A DNA stretch of 64,000 bases from Candidatus Moanabacter tarae. GTDB lineage: Bacteria; Verrucomicrobiota; Verrucomicrobiia; Opitutales; UBA2987. Numbering within the stretch: position 1 is the first letter of the stretch; every line of letters starts with the position of its first letter. Made by a program: the position numbers and the translations under genes. The stretch lies in assembly GCA_003226295.1 (NCBI GenBank), contig CP029803.1, forward strand, positions 1,048,211-1,112,210. Reading direction: 5' to 3'. Shown piece after piece: positions 1 to 9,076 of the stretch. Below the pieces are notes generated by a model. It did no database searches. It saw only the letters and a list, made by a program, of their open reading frames with translations, and had not been told where the DNA came from.

Positions 1-687
1 GAAAAACCGCAACTCTTCAAGGACAGGACAGAATTCTTTAGTTTCTGCGAATGATAAACCGCGTTCGTGCATAAGATCGAAATCCCATCCAACTGACTCC
101 CGTAATTTGCGAAGGAAAGCAGCGTAAATTTCTACATTCATGAGTTCCCTGAAATTTTCGCCAAGACGAAACTTAAAGGAAGTAAACCCCTCTTCTTTGT
201 ATTTAAGAGCCTCGTCAATTAGATCATCGGGTCGCCTCTTCCAGTCGTGCAACGTCCCGCAGCTGGCATAGTGCTTAACTTCTGGAGTTAGATCTTTGCT
301 GTCACCCAGCAATCTATAAACTGGCTTGTTTTTAGCCTTACCAATTATATCCCAACAGGCATTTGTAACGCCGGCCCAAGCACAGGCTCGTCTAAAACTT
401 TGGTGCGCAGGCTCGCGCAATCCAACATCAAACAGATTTTTTCCGATAATTTCCTGTTTGATGATTTTTTCCGTGTAGTTTTTAACAAACTGTCCGCCAC
501 CGTAGTGTCCGGGAGGACCGATACCAACGATACCGACATCAGTGAAAATCTCAGTTACCATCTCGATTCCGCAACCCCACCAATATTTCTCAACAGGAAT
601 TTGACACGAAAACAGACGTACTCGAACATCCGTAATCTTGATATTCTCTCGTTTTATTTCTTCAAGTGGATGATAACGCTTCTTCAT
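1..687 (-). CDS. Mandelate racemase/muconate lactonizing enzyme family protein, C-terminus cut by window edge
   Basis: An uninterrupted minus-strand frame runs from ATG at 687 to base 1, giving 229 visible residues; an in-frame TAA lies just upstream of the ATG. The N-terminal capping domain of the enolase superfamily is visible: a beta strand (residues 16-28), GIGPPGHYGGG (55-65) and the typical VTNACWDIIGK (107-117). The barrel then begins with FKFRLG (171-176), where the first catalytic lysine normally sits, and FDLMHERG (203-210), where the first metal ligand is expected. The remaining metal ligands and the last catalytic residue would lie beyond base 1. Related enzymes are about 380-400 residues, so roughly 150 are missing. 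Probably a sugar-acid dehydratase or racemase; the substrate cannot be read from this fragment. Confidence 0.82.
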   Translation of the reverse strand, partial: MKKRYHPLEEIKRENIKITDVRVRLFSCQIPVEKYWWGCGIEMVTEIFTDVGIVGIGPPGHYGGGQFVKNYTEKIIKQEIIGKNLFDVGLREPAHQSFRRACAWAGVTNACWDIIGKAKNKPVYRLLGDSKDLTPEVKHYASCGTLHDWKRRPDDLIDEALKYKEEGFTSFKFRLGENFRELMNVEIYAAFLRKLRESVGWDFDLMHERGLSFAETKEFCPVLEELRFF

Positions 688-898
688 ACAATCAGTCAGA
701 AACCCTGGAACTTATCGGGCCTAATTACCAAATCCATCGAAAATCAGGACTCAGTCAATTTAAGATTATCCCACCCTATGAGCTAATACCTCGCCTAATA
801 TTAAATCTTACTTTCGAATTAGCTGAAACAACAAACGAAGTAAAAGATCGACACCGACTTCATCACATTTCTAAAAAATGACTCAAAAGGATTCTTAT

Positions 899-1882
899 AT
901 GAAACAAGAAGCTCCCTGGATTACCTACAGACCAGAATTAAAGGTACTAGATTGTACAATTCGTGACGGCGGTTTATGCAATAATCACCAATTTGATGAC
1001 GATCTGGTGAAGGCGGTCTATGCGACATGCGTAGAATCAGGTCTGGACTATATGGAGATTGGGTACCGTAACTCAAAGCGACTTTTTCCGAAAGACGAAT
1101 TTGGACCTTTTCGCCACAGTGACGAAGAAGACATTCGCAAGATCACCGGCGATCACAATTCCGAATCTACTGGACTCAAACTGGCACTCATGGCGGATGC
1201 CGGGAAAAGCGACTGGGCGGAAGACATACTACCATGCGATGAAAGCGTAGTCGACATGGTTCGCATCGCCTGCTACGTCAACCAAATCCCAGAAACGGTG
1301 GAGATGATCTACGATGCCCACGAAAAGGGATATGAAACAAGCTGCAATATAATGGCCATCTCCATCGTCCAACAAGGCGAGATTGATGAAGCACTGAAAG
1401 CAGTTATCGCTACTCCAGTAGACGTGATTTGTGTGGTCGACAGTTTCGGAGCGCTGTACCGCGAACAAATTGAAATCCTTGTTCGCAAATACCTACAGGC
1501 GGTCGAAGGAACGAGCAAGGAAGTGGGCATCCATACCCATAACAACCAGCAACTGGCTTTTGCTAATACTATCGAAGCAATCATTTTGGGATCCAACAGA
1601 GTCGATGCCACCATGGATGGTCTTGGCCGCGGAGCCGGGAATTGCCCGATGGAGCTTCTTTTAGGATTCCTGCGGAATCCTAAATTCAAAACCCGGCCGA
1701 TATATCAATTATTGCAGGAATACTTTATACCTCTTCGACGAAACCTTGAATGGGGGCCGACCGTACCATACAATATCACTGGCCAGCACAACCAGCATCC
1801 GCGAAGCGCTATGGCTTTTGAAGCCAGTTCTTCAAGGGAAGATTACGTTGATTTCTATGACAAGATTATCCGAGACATTTAG
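899..1882 (+). CDS. DRE-TIM metallolyase (HMGL-like / 4-hydroxy-2-oxovalerate aldolase-like)
   Basis: A 327-residue TIM barrel of the HMG-CoA lyase/4-hydroxy-2-oxovalerate aldolase superfamily. The DRE-type motif DCTIRDGG supplies the metal-binding Asp and catalytic Arg, HTHNNQQLA supplies the paired metal His ligands, and DGLGRGAGN is the conserved late loop. Members cleave or form C-C bonds on 2-oxo acids using a divalent metal. The start is set at 899 because AAGGA at 887-891 lies seven bases upstream; an in-frame ATG at 878 would add seven residues without such a site. It lies next to a divergent enolase-family gene, which fits cleavage of a keto-deoxy acid, but the length lacks the extra C-terminal partner-binding part of DmpG. 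The exact substrate is unknown. Confidence 0.75.
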   Translation: MKQEAPWITYRPELKVLDCTIRDGGLCNNHQFDDDLVKAVYATCVESGLDYMEIGYRNSKRLFPKDEFGPFRHSDEEDIRKITGDHNSESTGLKLALMADAGKSDWAEDILPCDESVVDMVRIACYVNQIPETVEMIYDAHEKGYETSCNIMAISIVQQGEIDEALKAVIATPVDVICVVDSFGALYREQIEILVRKYLQAVEGTSKEVGIHTHNNQQLAFANTIEAIILGSNRVDATMDGLGRGAGNCPMELLLGFLRNPKFKTRPIYQLLQEYFIPLRRNLEWGPTVPYNITGQHNQHPRSAMAFEASSSREDYVDFYDKIIRDI

Positions 1883-2033
1883 TGAATTTGAGGAAATCAC
1901 GCAACTTTATCGGATCTCAGACAAATCCTTCCAAACATAATTCTGAATTGTATTTCTTCCTCTGAGAAGGTGGTTTTCTATTATTAATCACTAGTCCCTT
2001 CACCAAGGATTCGCAAACAATCTTCTAATTGGA

Positions 2034-2888
2034 TTAAATCCCAGCTGCTTGCCAAGCTGGCTCCAGGGACTCATGAATTTCACTGACAGCCTGTTCGACT
2101 GGCAATCTCCCAAGTTTCGAATTGAATGGCTCTGGCGATACTGGACCATCGTATCCTATATCCTTCAAAGTTTTTAGAAATTCAATTAGGTCGATGACTC
2201 CCGTTGCTGAAGGCATGCCACGCTCATGATCGATAAAATCCCAAAACCCAACCCCGTAAGGTGCATCATTGACATGGACATGGACAATATTTTCGGCTTT
2301 GAGCGATCTCAAATCTTCAATTGCTCCCAAACTTGTGTGCCAATGCCAGCTATCCAATAAAAGACCTACGTTGTCTGTGCCAATTGCTTCGCATAAAGCC
2401 AGCATACCACCGATTGTATAGATAAATCCATACTGTTTCCCCACACGTTGAGACCGAGGTCCTATAAATTCCAACCCCAATCGACACCCGTATTCCTGTA
2501 GGATTACAGAAATCGGCCTCAACCGGTGTACATGCCAACGGAAATTCTCGATAAATTTTCGATCATTAGATCCCGACGGGATCCAAAGAATAGCTCGATT
2601 AGCTCCAATCTTGGAAGCTATTTTTGCAAATTCCGATAGTTTCGCCAATCCATTACTGTATTCCTCATCAGTCCCATTCCATAGAACTGGCAATCCCCAG
2701 GACCCCATCCGAAGATCTCTATTAACGAAAAGATCTGTTACAAAATCAGCCCCTTGTTTCTCAACAAGACCAGCAACCTCTCCAATGTCTATATCGAATC
2801 CTTGAAATCCTGCCTGATTGGCTAGGCCCAAACCTTCCTCTAGTTCTCTTTTGATACCTATGGCACCTAACGACAGACTCTTAAACAC
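2034..2888 (-). CDS. Sugar phosphate isomerase/epimerase family TIM barrel
   Basis: 284 residues, AP-endonuclease-family-2/xylose-isomerase-like barrel. The four expected metal ligands are in order: Glu in LEFIG, Asp in LLLDSWHWH, His in VHVND and Glu in SPEPFN. This is the pattern of inosose dehydratase/isomerase (IolE, IolI) and ketose 3-epimerase relatives, which interconvert or dehydrate sugars and cyclitols in the cytoplasm. The start is GTG at 2888; no good Shine-Dalgarno sequence precedes it. It sits about 80 bases downstream of the lactonase gene on the same strand, so the two could be cotranscribed in a sugar oxidation route. The specific substrate is not determinable. Confidence 0.72.
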   Translation of the reverse strand: MFKSLSLGAIGIKRELEEGLGLANQAGFQGFDIDIGEVAGLVEKQGADFVTDLFVNRDLRMGSWGLPVLWNGTDEEYSNGLAKLSEFAKIASKIGANRAILWIPSGSNDRKFIENFRWHVHRLRPISVILQEYGCRLGLEFIGPRSQRVGKQYGFIYTIGGMLALCEAIGTDNVGLLLDSWHWHTSLGAIEDLRSLKAENIVHVHVNDAPYGVGFWDFIDHERGMPSATGVIDLIEFLKTLKDIGYDGPVSPEPFNSKLGRLPVEQAVSEIHESLEPAWQAAGI

Positions 2889-2971
2889 GATATTTTATCG
2901 TTAAACAGCACAAAGTGAATTCCGCCAACTCAAAGTAGGAAAAACAGTTTTCTCGTAAACTTTATTTAAAT

Positions 2972-4051
2972 CTATTGGACTGGTAGAAACTGTAAACAAA
3001 CTGGTCTTGGCACATGAGCAACCTTACCGAAGGGAGTGAGGCCCCCGGTATCCTCATCGATGATAAATGTAAAGATATCGTTCGAATCTTGATTAGCCAC
3101 CAAAAGGTAGGTTCCGGTCGGATCTATACCAAAGTTACGTGGGTTCTCACCTCCCGTTGGTTCGTGAGCAAGAACTTCTAAGGTTCCGCAGCTTTCATTG
3201 ACCTCACAGATGACTATACTATCGTGACCGCGGTTGGATCCATAGAGAAATCTACCGTTCGGATGCACATGTATGTCAGCCGTATAACTGGTGCCATCAA
3301 ACCCAGGAGGAAGTGTTGACACCTTCTGAACAGGTTCAAGTTTACCATGATCGGCGTCATAGTCGTATGCCACAATAGTATTTCCGAGCTCATTGATAAC
3401 ATAGGCAAAACGACCATTCGGATGGAAATCAAAGTGTCGAGGCCCCTCACCCGGATCAACCTCAGTAAAGGAGTGATCGCCATGAAGAAATTTCCCATTT
3501 TCTAAGTCAATTGAGTAAATCATAATCTTGTCTAGGCCAAGATCAGGAACAAATGCATGCATATTGTTGGGAGAAACTCTTATAGAGTGAGCATGGGGGA
3601 TTTTTGGGCGATTCGGATTAAAACTTGATCCCTTATGTTTAATGAAATCACTGGCCGCCCCTAGAGATCCATTTTCTCGAATAGGCAATAAGGCAACACT
3701 CCCACCCCCGTAGTTTGCAACCAAGAGATACTTTCCTGACCTGTCGATGTCCAAATGACATGGACCGGGACCAACCGTGGACTCCGTGTTCAAGTGGGTA
3801 AGAAACCCTCTCTTCTGATCTACAGAATAGGAAGCAGCAGCTCCACCAGGTTTGCCATCAAATTCATCCACCTCTCCTATAGCATAGAGAAATTGTTGGT
3901 CCGGAGATAAATCAAGAAACGACGGATTAGTAATTCCAGAAATAGAACTAACCGGTGAAAGATGTCCGTTCGACATGTTGAGTCTATAGACATAGATTCC
4001 TTCACTATTTGTGTCCGTGTAAGTTCCTATATACACAAAAAAATCGCTCAT
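2972..4051 (-). CDS. Lactonase family protein (6-phosphogluconolactonase-like beta-propeller)
   Basis: A seven-bladed beta-propeller of the Pgl/YbhE type (PF10282). Hallmarks are VYIGTYTD at the N-terminus, GPCHLDIDRSGKYLLVANY in the second quarter, HAHSIRVSP, GEGPRHFDFHPNGRFAYV and HPNGRFLYGSNRG. The family hydrolyses sugar lactones, typically 6-phosphogluconolactone, though many paralogues act on other aldonolactones. The start is placed at ATG 4051 (359 residues), where the propeller sequence starts immediately; a TTG further upstream at 4117 would add 22 residues unlike the family. A paralogue lies at 26985-28079. Cytoplasmic, since no signal peptide is visible from the chosen start. Confidence 0.82.
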   Translation of the reverse strand: MSDFFVYIGTYTDTNSEGIYVYRLNMSNGHLSPVSSISGITNPSFLDLSPDQQFLYAIGEVDEFDGKPGGAAASYSVDQKRGFLTHLNTESTVGPGPCHLDIDRSGKYLLVANYGGGSVALLPIRENGSLGAASDFIKHKGSSFNPNRPKIPHAHSIRVSPNNMHAFVPDLGLDKIMIYSIDLENGKFLHGDHSFTEVDPGEGPRHFDFHPNGRFAYVINELGNTIVAYDYDADHGKLEPVQKVSTLPPGFDGTSYTADIHVHPNGRFLYGSNRGHDSIVICEVNESCGTLEVLAHEPTGGENPRNFGIDPTGTYLLVANQDSNDIFTFIIDEDTGGLTPFGKVAHVPRPVCLQFLPVQ

Positions 4052-4204
4052 GTGAGTTTCCGCAGTTTGATTTTGGTTATCAGGACTACTATTCGACACC
4101 CCGACATAACATGTCAAACGCGGTATAGCAAACAGAGGACAATTTAGGAGCGTGTTTAATAAAATCTATCGTCAATGGATACCTAATACAATCTACTGGG
4201 ATTT

Positions 4205-4226
4205 CCGTACACAAATCTCTGTACGG
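4205..4226. terminator. Hairpin, possible terminator
   Basis: CCGTACA and TGTACGG form a seven-base-pair stem with an eight-base loop. On the plus strand it is followed by GTTTT, but the neighbouring genes are on the minus strand, where no T-run follows. It lies about 80 bases past the aldolase stop codon. Either a weak terminator or an incidental inverted repeat. Confidence 0.3.
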
Positions 4227-4308
4227 GTTTTCAAATATATTCCAAAGCTTATCGGGCAGAGATCGCCTATCGTTGCCAACAACAGATTACCTGCGTTGTT
4301 CTACATTT

Positions 4309-5049
4309 CTATTTCAAATGAAGATTAGTCGGCGGGGCTTCCAAGAGAACTGTAACCCCCATATCCTTATACTTCTCGCGCAAATCTGGATCGTAACTTC
4401 TAACCATAAGTCTCGTGCCCGTTCCATCGAGAAGTTTGACAGTATGGGCCACACAATCGTCGTCTGTCTTTAAAGGATGCTGCGGATTGCCTTCCCGATC
4501 GAAACTTAAATCAGCAGGTCCCCAAGAAAGACAATCTACTCCCTCCTTGACTAATCTATGTGCTCCGGCAACCGATCTCAAGGACTCAATCTGCATCCAA
4601 AGTACGCCACGATTATTCCACCAATTTGAATATTCCAGACGGTCGCTCCGTTCACCGACTCCAACTCGCGCAGCACCACCCCAACTTCTTTTACCAATTT
4701 GAGGATAGTAGAAATAATTAACCGCCTCTTCTACCGTAGTTTCTTCCTCAACCTGTGGCACTTCGATACCAGAGGGACCTAAATCCAAAAGGTTTCCTAC
4801 TAGGAACGTCAGGTAAGTATGTTTAATACGGAATATCACAGGAATACCAAATCCCTCCGCAGCATTACAAAACTCAACCAATCGTTCCTCATTAAAGGCT
4901 CCATGCTGACTATCAGTTGAAACGAATCCATAATCATCATATTCCCAGATTTCCTTCAAATGTTCCACCTTTGTAAACAATGGCACACTTACCCCAATAA
5001 CCAGTTCACCTTCATGAATTCTCTTCTTCAATGTCTCAATACCATGCAT
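4309..5049 (-). CDS. HpcH/HpaI-type class II aldolase (citrate lyase beta-like family)
   Basis: 246 residues with the HpaI aldolase layout: STDSQHG near residue 45 (metal/substrate loop), GIEVPQVEEE (conserved G-I-x-V-P strand), a conserved YPQIGKRSWGG stretch, WMQIES carrying the metal-binding Glu, and GPADLS near residue 175. These enzymes reversibly cleave 4-hydroxy-2-oxo acids such as 2-keto-3-deoxy-L-rhamnonate into pyruvate and an aldehyde. ATG at 5049. The neighbouring lactonase, epimerase and enolase-family gene would fit a non-phosphorylated sugar-acid route ending here, which is inference. Substrate unknown. Confidence 0.8.
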   Translation of the reverse strand: MHGIETLKKRIHEGELVIGVSVPLFTKVEHLKEIWEYDDYGFVSTDSQHGAFNEERLVEFCNAAEGFGIPVIFRIKHTYLTFLVGNLLDLGPSGIEVPQVEEETTVEEAVNYFYYPQIGKRSWGGAARVGVGERSDRLEYSNWWNNRGVLWMQIESLRSVAGAHRLVKEGVDCLSWGPADLSFDREGNPQHPLKTDDDCVAHTVKLLDGTGTRLMVRSYDPDLREKYKDMGVTVLLEAPPTNLHLK

Positions 5050-5229
5050 ATTTATTTCATTAAGCAGTTAATAAACCGGTCTCCACTCTGATAGAACCGA
5101 ACCTTATTCTAGAATAATGAAACCAACGAGATTTAAGAATACGTCCTGATTGAAATTTCGGGTAGCAACTTGACCTCTATTTAATCACATTGTGGAATTA
5201 AAGCTCCAGCACTCACTCAGGAAGTCGAA

Positions 5230-6549
5230 CTATTCATCCCCCGAATCTGGCCGAAAATTTGGATCTTTTTCCCAGATTTTTTCCAGATCATCATATTCAG
5301 GCTTCTCCTTGATCTCATCCCCTTCCATAGTTATGCCAATTTTGAATCGCAATGGGCCATGGATTGTATCGCGAGTTTCTATCCTCCGTACTAGCTGAAC
5401 CTTATCCCAACGGCGGGTACGCAGTCCAAAAGTTGCACTACTGCGCAACATCAAAGAGACTAATTCCGATTTACTCTGGGCATCCGTAAGTATCGAAAAA
5501 AGTTGAGCCGCCCGGTTCTTTTTTCCTACTATCGGTGTGATCCATACGTCAAGGGCTCCTCGCTTCAGCGCTTGTTGTTGGAGCCAAGCCGTTCTCTCCG
5601 GAGTCTCATCGTCAAGATTGCAAACAATCTCGATGATTTCACTATGCACAAAGGATGATTCCAAATGTGGTTGAGCATCTAAATCTTCCATCCACACGAC
5701 CCGAGTAACATTAGGATAGTTTTTGAGCTCCATTGATCCCGCTCCACAACCGTGGGTGATAACGCGACCGGAAGGCCAACCTTGAGTAAAACTCGGCTGC
5801 AGTACCCTTAAGATAGCCAAACCCGTAGGAGTCGAGAGTTCGAGATTCCTACGGCTGATAGAGTCAGGCACAGGATCAACAGGAAATCCCTGGCTTAGGA
5901 TCGCGGAAGCGGGAGGAGGAACAGGGTATAATCCATGTGCAATACGGACATTCCCACGGCCCAATTTAATTCCTGAAGCAAACACCCGTTTAGGCGATAG
6001 GCGAGAAATTATTAGTCCCGCCATCGCTATATCGACTATTGAATCGATCCGACCGATTTCATGAAAATGGACAAGTCCCGATTCAGTGCCGTGCGCTTTT
6101 GCTTCAGCACAAGCAAGCTCTTTGAGAATATCCTTTGCCGCTCTTACTGCAACCGGACAGAGATTGCTTGAATCCAAAATAAGTTCAATTACGCGAACTG
6201 GAATATGATTCGATTGAAGTTTCAACTCGTTCGAATGCTTAGCCGCATGTTGAGGAGACTGGCCTTCCGATTCTAAACACTCCAAGTGCTCTAGGATCTC
6301 CGCCCGTGACTCTACGAAACGTGTCCATGCTCCTTCTTCACATAGAACCTCCATGTGAGTCGCCACCAAGTGGGCCCTCTTTACACGTGTAAACCGTACC
6401 GAAACTCCATCAAAGCCCAGATGATCCGGAACATCCTTGAGTTCGCCAGCTGTGACCAGCTCGGCATCAACACAAGCTGCCGAGAACATATCACCCGCGA
6501 TGCCTGCTATGCTCTCGATAAAAAGAACTGCATCGGAGTTTCCATTCAT
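5230..6549 (-). CDS. larC: LarC, nickel insertion enzyme of the nickel-pincer (NPN) cofactor
   Basis: LarC inserts nickel into pyridinium-3,5-bisthiocarboxylic acid mononucleotide, the last step in making the lactate racemase cofactor. The 439 residues carry family landmarks: IESIAGIAGDMF (10-21), VHFHEIGRIDSIVDIA in the middle, ELSTPTGLAIL, and in the C-terminal nucleotide-binding half NLDDETPERTAW and GALDVWITPIVGKKNR. In Lactiplantibacillus the two halves are joined by programmed frameshifting; here they are one continuous frame. The ATG overlaps the larB stop as ATGA, implying translational coupling. No larA is in the window. Confidence 0.93.
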   Translation of the reverse strand: MNGNSDAVLFIESIAGIAGDMFSAACVDAELVTAGELKDVPDHLGFDGVSVRFTRVKRAHLVATHMEVLCEEGAWTRFVESRAEILEHLECLESEGQSPQHAAKHSNELKLQSNHIPVRVIELILDSSNLCPVAVRAAKDILKELACAEAKAHGTESGLVHFHEIGRIDSIVDIAMAGLIISRLSPKRVFASGIKLGRGNVRIAHGLYPVPPPASAILSQGFPVDPVPDSISRRNLELSTPTGLAILRVLQPSFTQGWPSGRVITHGCGAGSMELKNYPNVTRVVWMEDLDAQPHLESSFVHSEIIEIVCNLDDETPERTAWLQQQALKRGALDVWITPIVGKKNRAAQLFSILTDAQSKSELVSLMLRSSATFGLRTRRWDKVQLVRRIETRDTIHGPLRFKIGITMEGDEIKEKPEYDDLEKIWEKDPNFRPDSGDE

Positions 6550-7340
6550 CCCTCTTTGACACTCCCCAGTCTATGCTTAATTGCGGATATTACCCGACAC
6601 CCTGCATAAGCGGCTGAAAATCCGTTGTCTATATTGACAACACAGATTCCCGGGGAACAAGAATTTAACATAGCCAAAAGAGCAGTCAATCCATTCAAAT
6701 TAGAACCATATCCAACACTTGTCGGAACCGCGAATATCGGTTTGCCGACCAGTCCTCCAACTACGCTAGGCAATGCTCCTTCCATTCCCGCTATTACCAC
6801 GAGCACCGTTGCATCCTCGAGTTCATCTATGCGTCGGAGAATTCGATGTAAGCCAGCTATTCCTACGTCTGAAATCATAACGAACGGAGTTTCGGCCGCT
6901 ACACAAGTTTCCGCAGCTTCCTCCGCAACTGGAAGATCACTCGTCCCGGCGGAAATGATCGCAATATGTGGATGATCTTTAGCAACTAAACTAACGGGAG
7001 GCGGGTTAACGATAAAAGTTCCTCCAGTCAAACTAGCCCGACCATTTGGAAAAGATACTTTCAGAGCAGCTAACTTCATCCCATCCAGGCGGGTAATAAG
7101 CACAGGCACGCCTCCTTCCGAAAGCTCTCCCGCTATAGATGTAATCTGTTCAACAGACTTGCCCTCACCAAAAATCACCTCGCACAGTCCGTGCCTCAAC
7201 CGACGATGATGATCGGGCGTCGCCTCACCCAAAAAGGAATCCTTAAAGGGCCCCTGCTTCAATGCACGAACTGCATCATTCAGTGTTACGGTCCCCTTCT
7301 GAACGCCGTCAAGGAGACTACGTAAATTCTCTTCTTTCAT
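6546..7340 (-). CDS. larB: LarB, pyridinium-3,5-biscarboxylic acid mononucleotide synthase
   Basis: LarB carboxylates nicotinic acid adenine dinucleotide and cleaves its phosphoanhydride to give the biscarboxylic mononucleotide precursor of the nickel-pincer cofactor. The 264 residues show the PurE-like (NCAIR mutase) C-terminal domain: IISAGTSDLPVAEEA, VIAGMEGALPSVVGGL, VPTSVGYG and VVNIDNGFSAAYAG. The N-terminal 120 residues form the LarB-specific domain with the LITRLDG strand. Start and stop codons overlap the neighbours by four bases on both sides (larE upstream, larC downstream), so all three should be made from one message in a fixed ratio. Confidence 0.94.
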   Translation of the reverse strand: MKEENLRSLLDGVQKGTVTLNDAVRALKQGPFKDSFLGEATPDHHRRLRHGLCEVIFGEGKSVEQITSIAGELSEGGVPVLITRLDGMKLAALKVSFPNGRASLTGGTFIVNPPPVSLVAKDHPHIAIISAGTSDLPVAEEAAETCVAAETPFVMISDVGIAGLHRILRRIDELEDATVLVVIAGMEGALPSVVGGLVGKPIFAVPTSVGYGSNLNGLTALLAMLNSCSPGICVVNIDNGFSAAYAGCRVISAIKHRLGSVKEG

Positions 7341-8191
7341 CTATTGGCTCCACCCGTTCTATAACCTTCTAGGTCAAGCGTAACCCAACGGTAGCCACGC
7401 ATTTTAGCCTCTTTCACCAAAATTTCTTTTAGTTCTAAGGCACGTTCCATCTCCGTTGGAACCACCTCCAAGCGGATAAACCTACTTTCACCGTCATCGT
7501 GATGCCGAACTCGAAAGCACTTGAGCCCCCGGTCAAAAAGTAGATTTTCCAGCTCCTCGATATCCTTTAACATCATCGGCGTTATAGAAACTCCAGTCAT
7601 CACACGGGAACTCAAACACGGACTGGCAGGTTTTTCTCCTATTTCGTACCCGTTTTGACGCAGAGATTTACGAATCTCATCCTTAGTAAATCCAAATTCA
7701 GCCAAAGGGTATAGAACTTTATGTTCTTTCGCTGCTTGGTGTCCGGGCCGAATGTCACTCTTATCCGATGCCGTGTAACCATAAGCAACATATTGGAAAT
7801 TCCTGTCCCTAATAATTGAATCAGAAATCCGAAACAACTCCGACTTGCAGAAATAGCATCGCATTCGATCATTCCGAACATATCGTTCATTCTTAAACTC
7901 TTCGCTCTCAACAAGCTCACATTCGACCCCGATTCTTTTAGCAAAACTGAGGGCATCATCAATATCTCTCTGAGGGACACTAGGGCTAGTCGTCGTAATT
8001 GCAAGAAGCCGTCCCCCAGTCCGCTTGTGCGCTTCGGACGCTGCCCATAAAAGGAAGGAACTATCCACTCCGCCAGAAAACGCAACTAACAGCCCTTCTC
8101 GAACGTAAGAATCTAGTTTCGAAATAAGGCCATCAAATTTAAGCTGTGCTTCAGATATCATGTCCATACTCTCAGATCGAAGTGAAGTCAT
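7337..8191 (-). CDS. larE: LarE, ATP-dependent sulfur transferase for the nickel-pincer cofactor
   Basis: LarE activates the cofactor precursor by adenylylation and converts its two carboxylates to thiocarboxylates. The PP-loop SGGVDSS is at residues 39-45. Three cysteines are placed like those of iron-sulfur-type LarE: C112 and C115 in RCYFCK, and C192 in PCLSSR. In single-Cys LarE the equivalent of C192 is the sacrificial sulfur donor; three-Cys forms instead use a [4Fe-4S] cluster to carry sulfide. That suggests a catalytic rather than sacrificial enzyme, by family knowledge. It is first in the operon and overlaps larB by ATGA. An alternative ATG lies eight codons inside. Confidence 0.93.
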   Translation of the reverse strand: MTSLRSESMDMISEAQLKFDGLISKLDSYVREGLLVAFSGGVDSSFLLWAASEAHKRTGGRLLAITTTSPSVPQRDIDDALSFAKRIGVECELVESEEFKNERYVRNDRMRCYFCKSELFRISDSIIRDRNFQYVAYGYTASDKSDIRPGHQAAKEHKVLYPLAEFGFTKDEIRKSLRQNGYEIGEKPASPCLSSRVMTGVSITPMMLKDIEELENLLFDRGLKCFRVRHHDDGESRFIRLEVVPTEMERALELKEILVKEAKMRGYRWVTLDLEGYRTGGANR

Positions 8192-8406
8192 TCGGCCGAA
8201 TCAACCCCTTTCAACACCAACCATCCATCCCTTGCGATCCACCTCATGTCTCTAAGATTTAAATACAAGTTAGAAAGATTTGACTTGGGGCTAGCAGTAG
8301 AGTGCCTCTCTCAATCATCATACCGAGGTCGTGGTTCATAAAGGTTGCCTGTAGGTCTGTGTCGATTCTTTCCATTCTACTAAATAAACCACATGGTTCT
8401 TTTCAT

Positions 8407-8862
8407 TCATTTAATCTGACGAAGGGCCTCATATAAGCCTATTCCAACAGAGGTTGAAAGATTTAAAGAACGAAGACCTTGGCCAAACATGGGAATTGTG
8501 ACTCTCCATTCCTTTCCAACCTGTTCATGAACCTCAGAAGGACAACCTGAACCTTCATTTCCAAAAAGAAGACCGTCCTCTTCCTCAAATCCAACATCCC
8601 AAAATGACTGCGTTGACTTTGTCGTAAAAAGCCAAATTCTTCTAGGTTTGTTAGGTTCCGCCAAAAACCTTTCCCAGGAATTGTGGTTGATCAGATCGAG
8701 TGACTTCCAATAATCCATCCCGCTCCGTTTTAGATGGCGGTCTGATAACTCAAAACCAAGAGGATGGATCAGATGAAGACGGGAAGTTGTCAATGCGCAC
8801 AATCGTCCAATATTTCCGGTATTTTGAGGAATCTCAGGCTTATACAATATGATGTGGAGCAT
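8407..8862 (-). CDS. trmL: tRNA (cytidine/uridine-34 2'-O)-methyltransferase TrmL
   Basis: 151 residues, the usual TrmL length, SPOUT fold with a C-terminal knot. It methylates the wobble base ribose of tRNA-Leu isoacceptors using S-adenosylmethionine. Visible motifs are PEIPQNTGNIGRLCA (9-23, motif 1), LLFGNEGSGCP (motif 2) and RSLNLSTSVGIGLYEALRQ (motif 3, SAM-binding knot). HLIHPLGF is also typical. Monocistronic, with about 215 bases of non-coding DNA on either side; aroQ lies divergently upstream. Confidence 0.94.
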   Translation of the reverse strand: MLHIILYKPEIPQNTGNIGRLCALTTSRLHLIHPLGFELSDRHLKRSGMDYWKSLDLINHNSWERFLAEPNKPRRIWLFTTKSTQSFWDVGFEEEDGLLFGNEGSGCPSEVHEQVGKEWRVTIPMFGQGLRSLNLSTSVGIGLYEALRQIK

Positions 8863-9076
8863 TCGATATCGACAATTATAAATCAGTCCGCTTTAGTCGA
8901 GATCTAAGGTTTGGCTAGCCATAAAGAAAGAGATCTTTTCGATTAACCAATTTAATGGTTTTTATGCACCTCTGAAAACTCGTTCCTTTTCATCCGGATA
9001 GAAATACCTATAGCGGATTCGAGGCTATCCCTTTAGTGCCAGAAAAATTTGTTCTATAGAAAAGCATAAAAAAGTA

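Noticed and set aside
400-786. Plus-strand frame of 128 codons and an overlapping one to 881
   Set aside because: They lie opposite the truncated enolase-superfamily gene, whose minus-strand frame is open to the window edge and carries clear family motifs.
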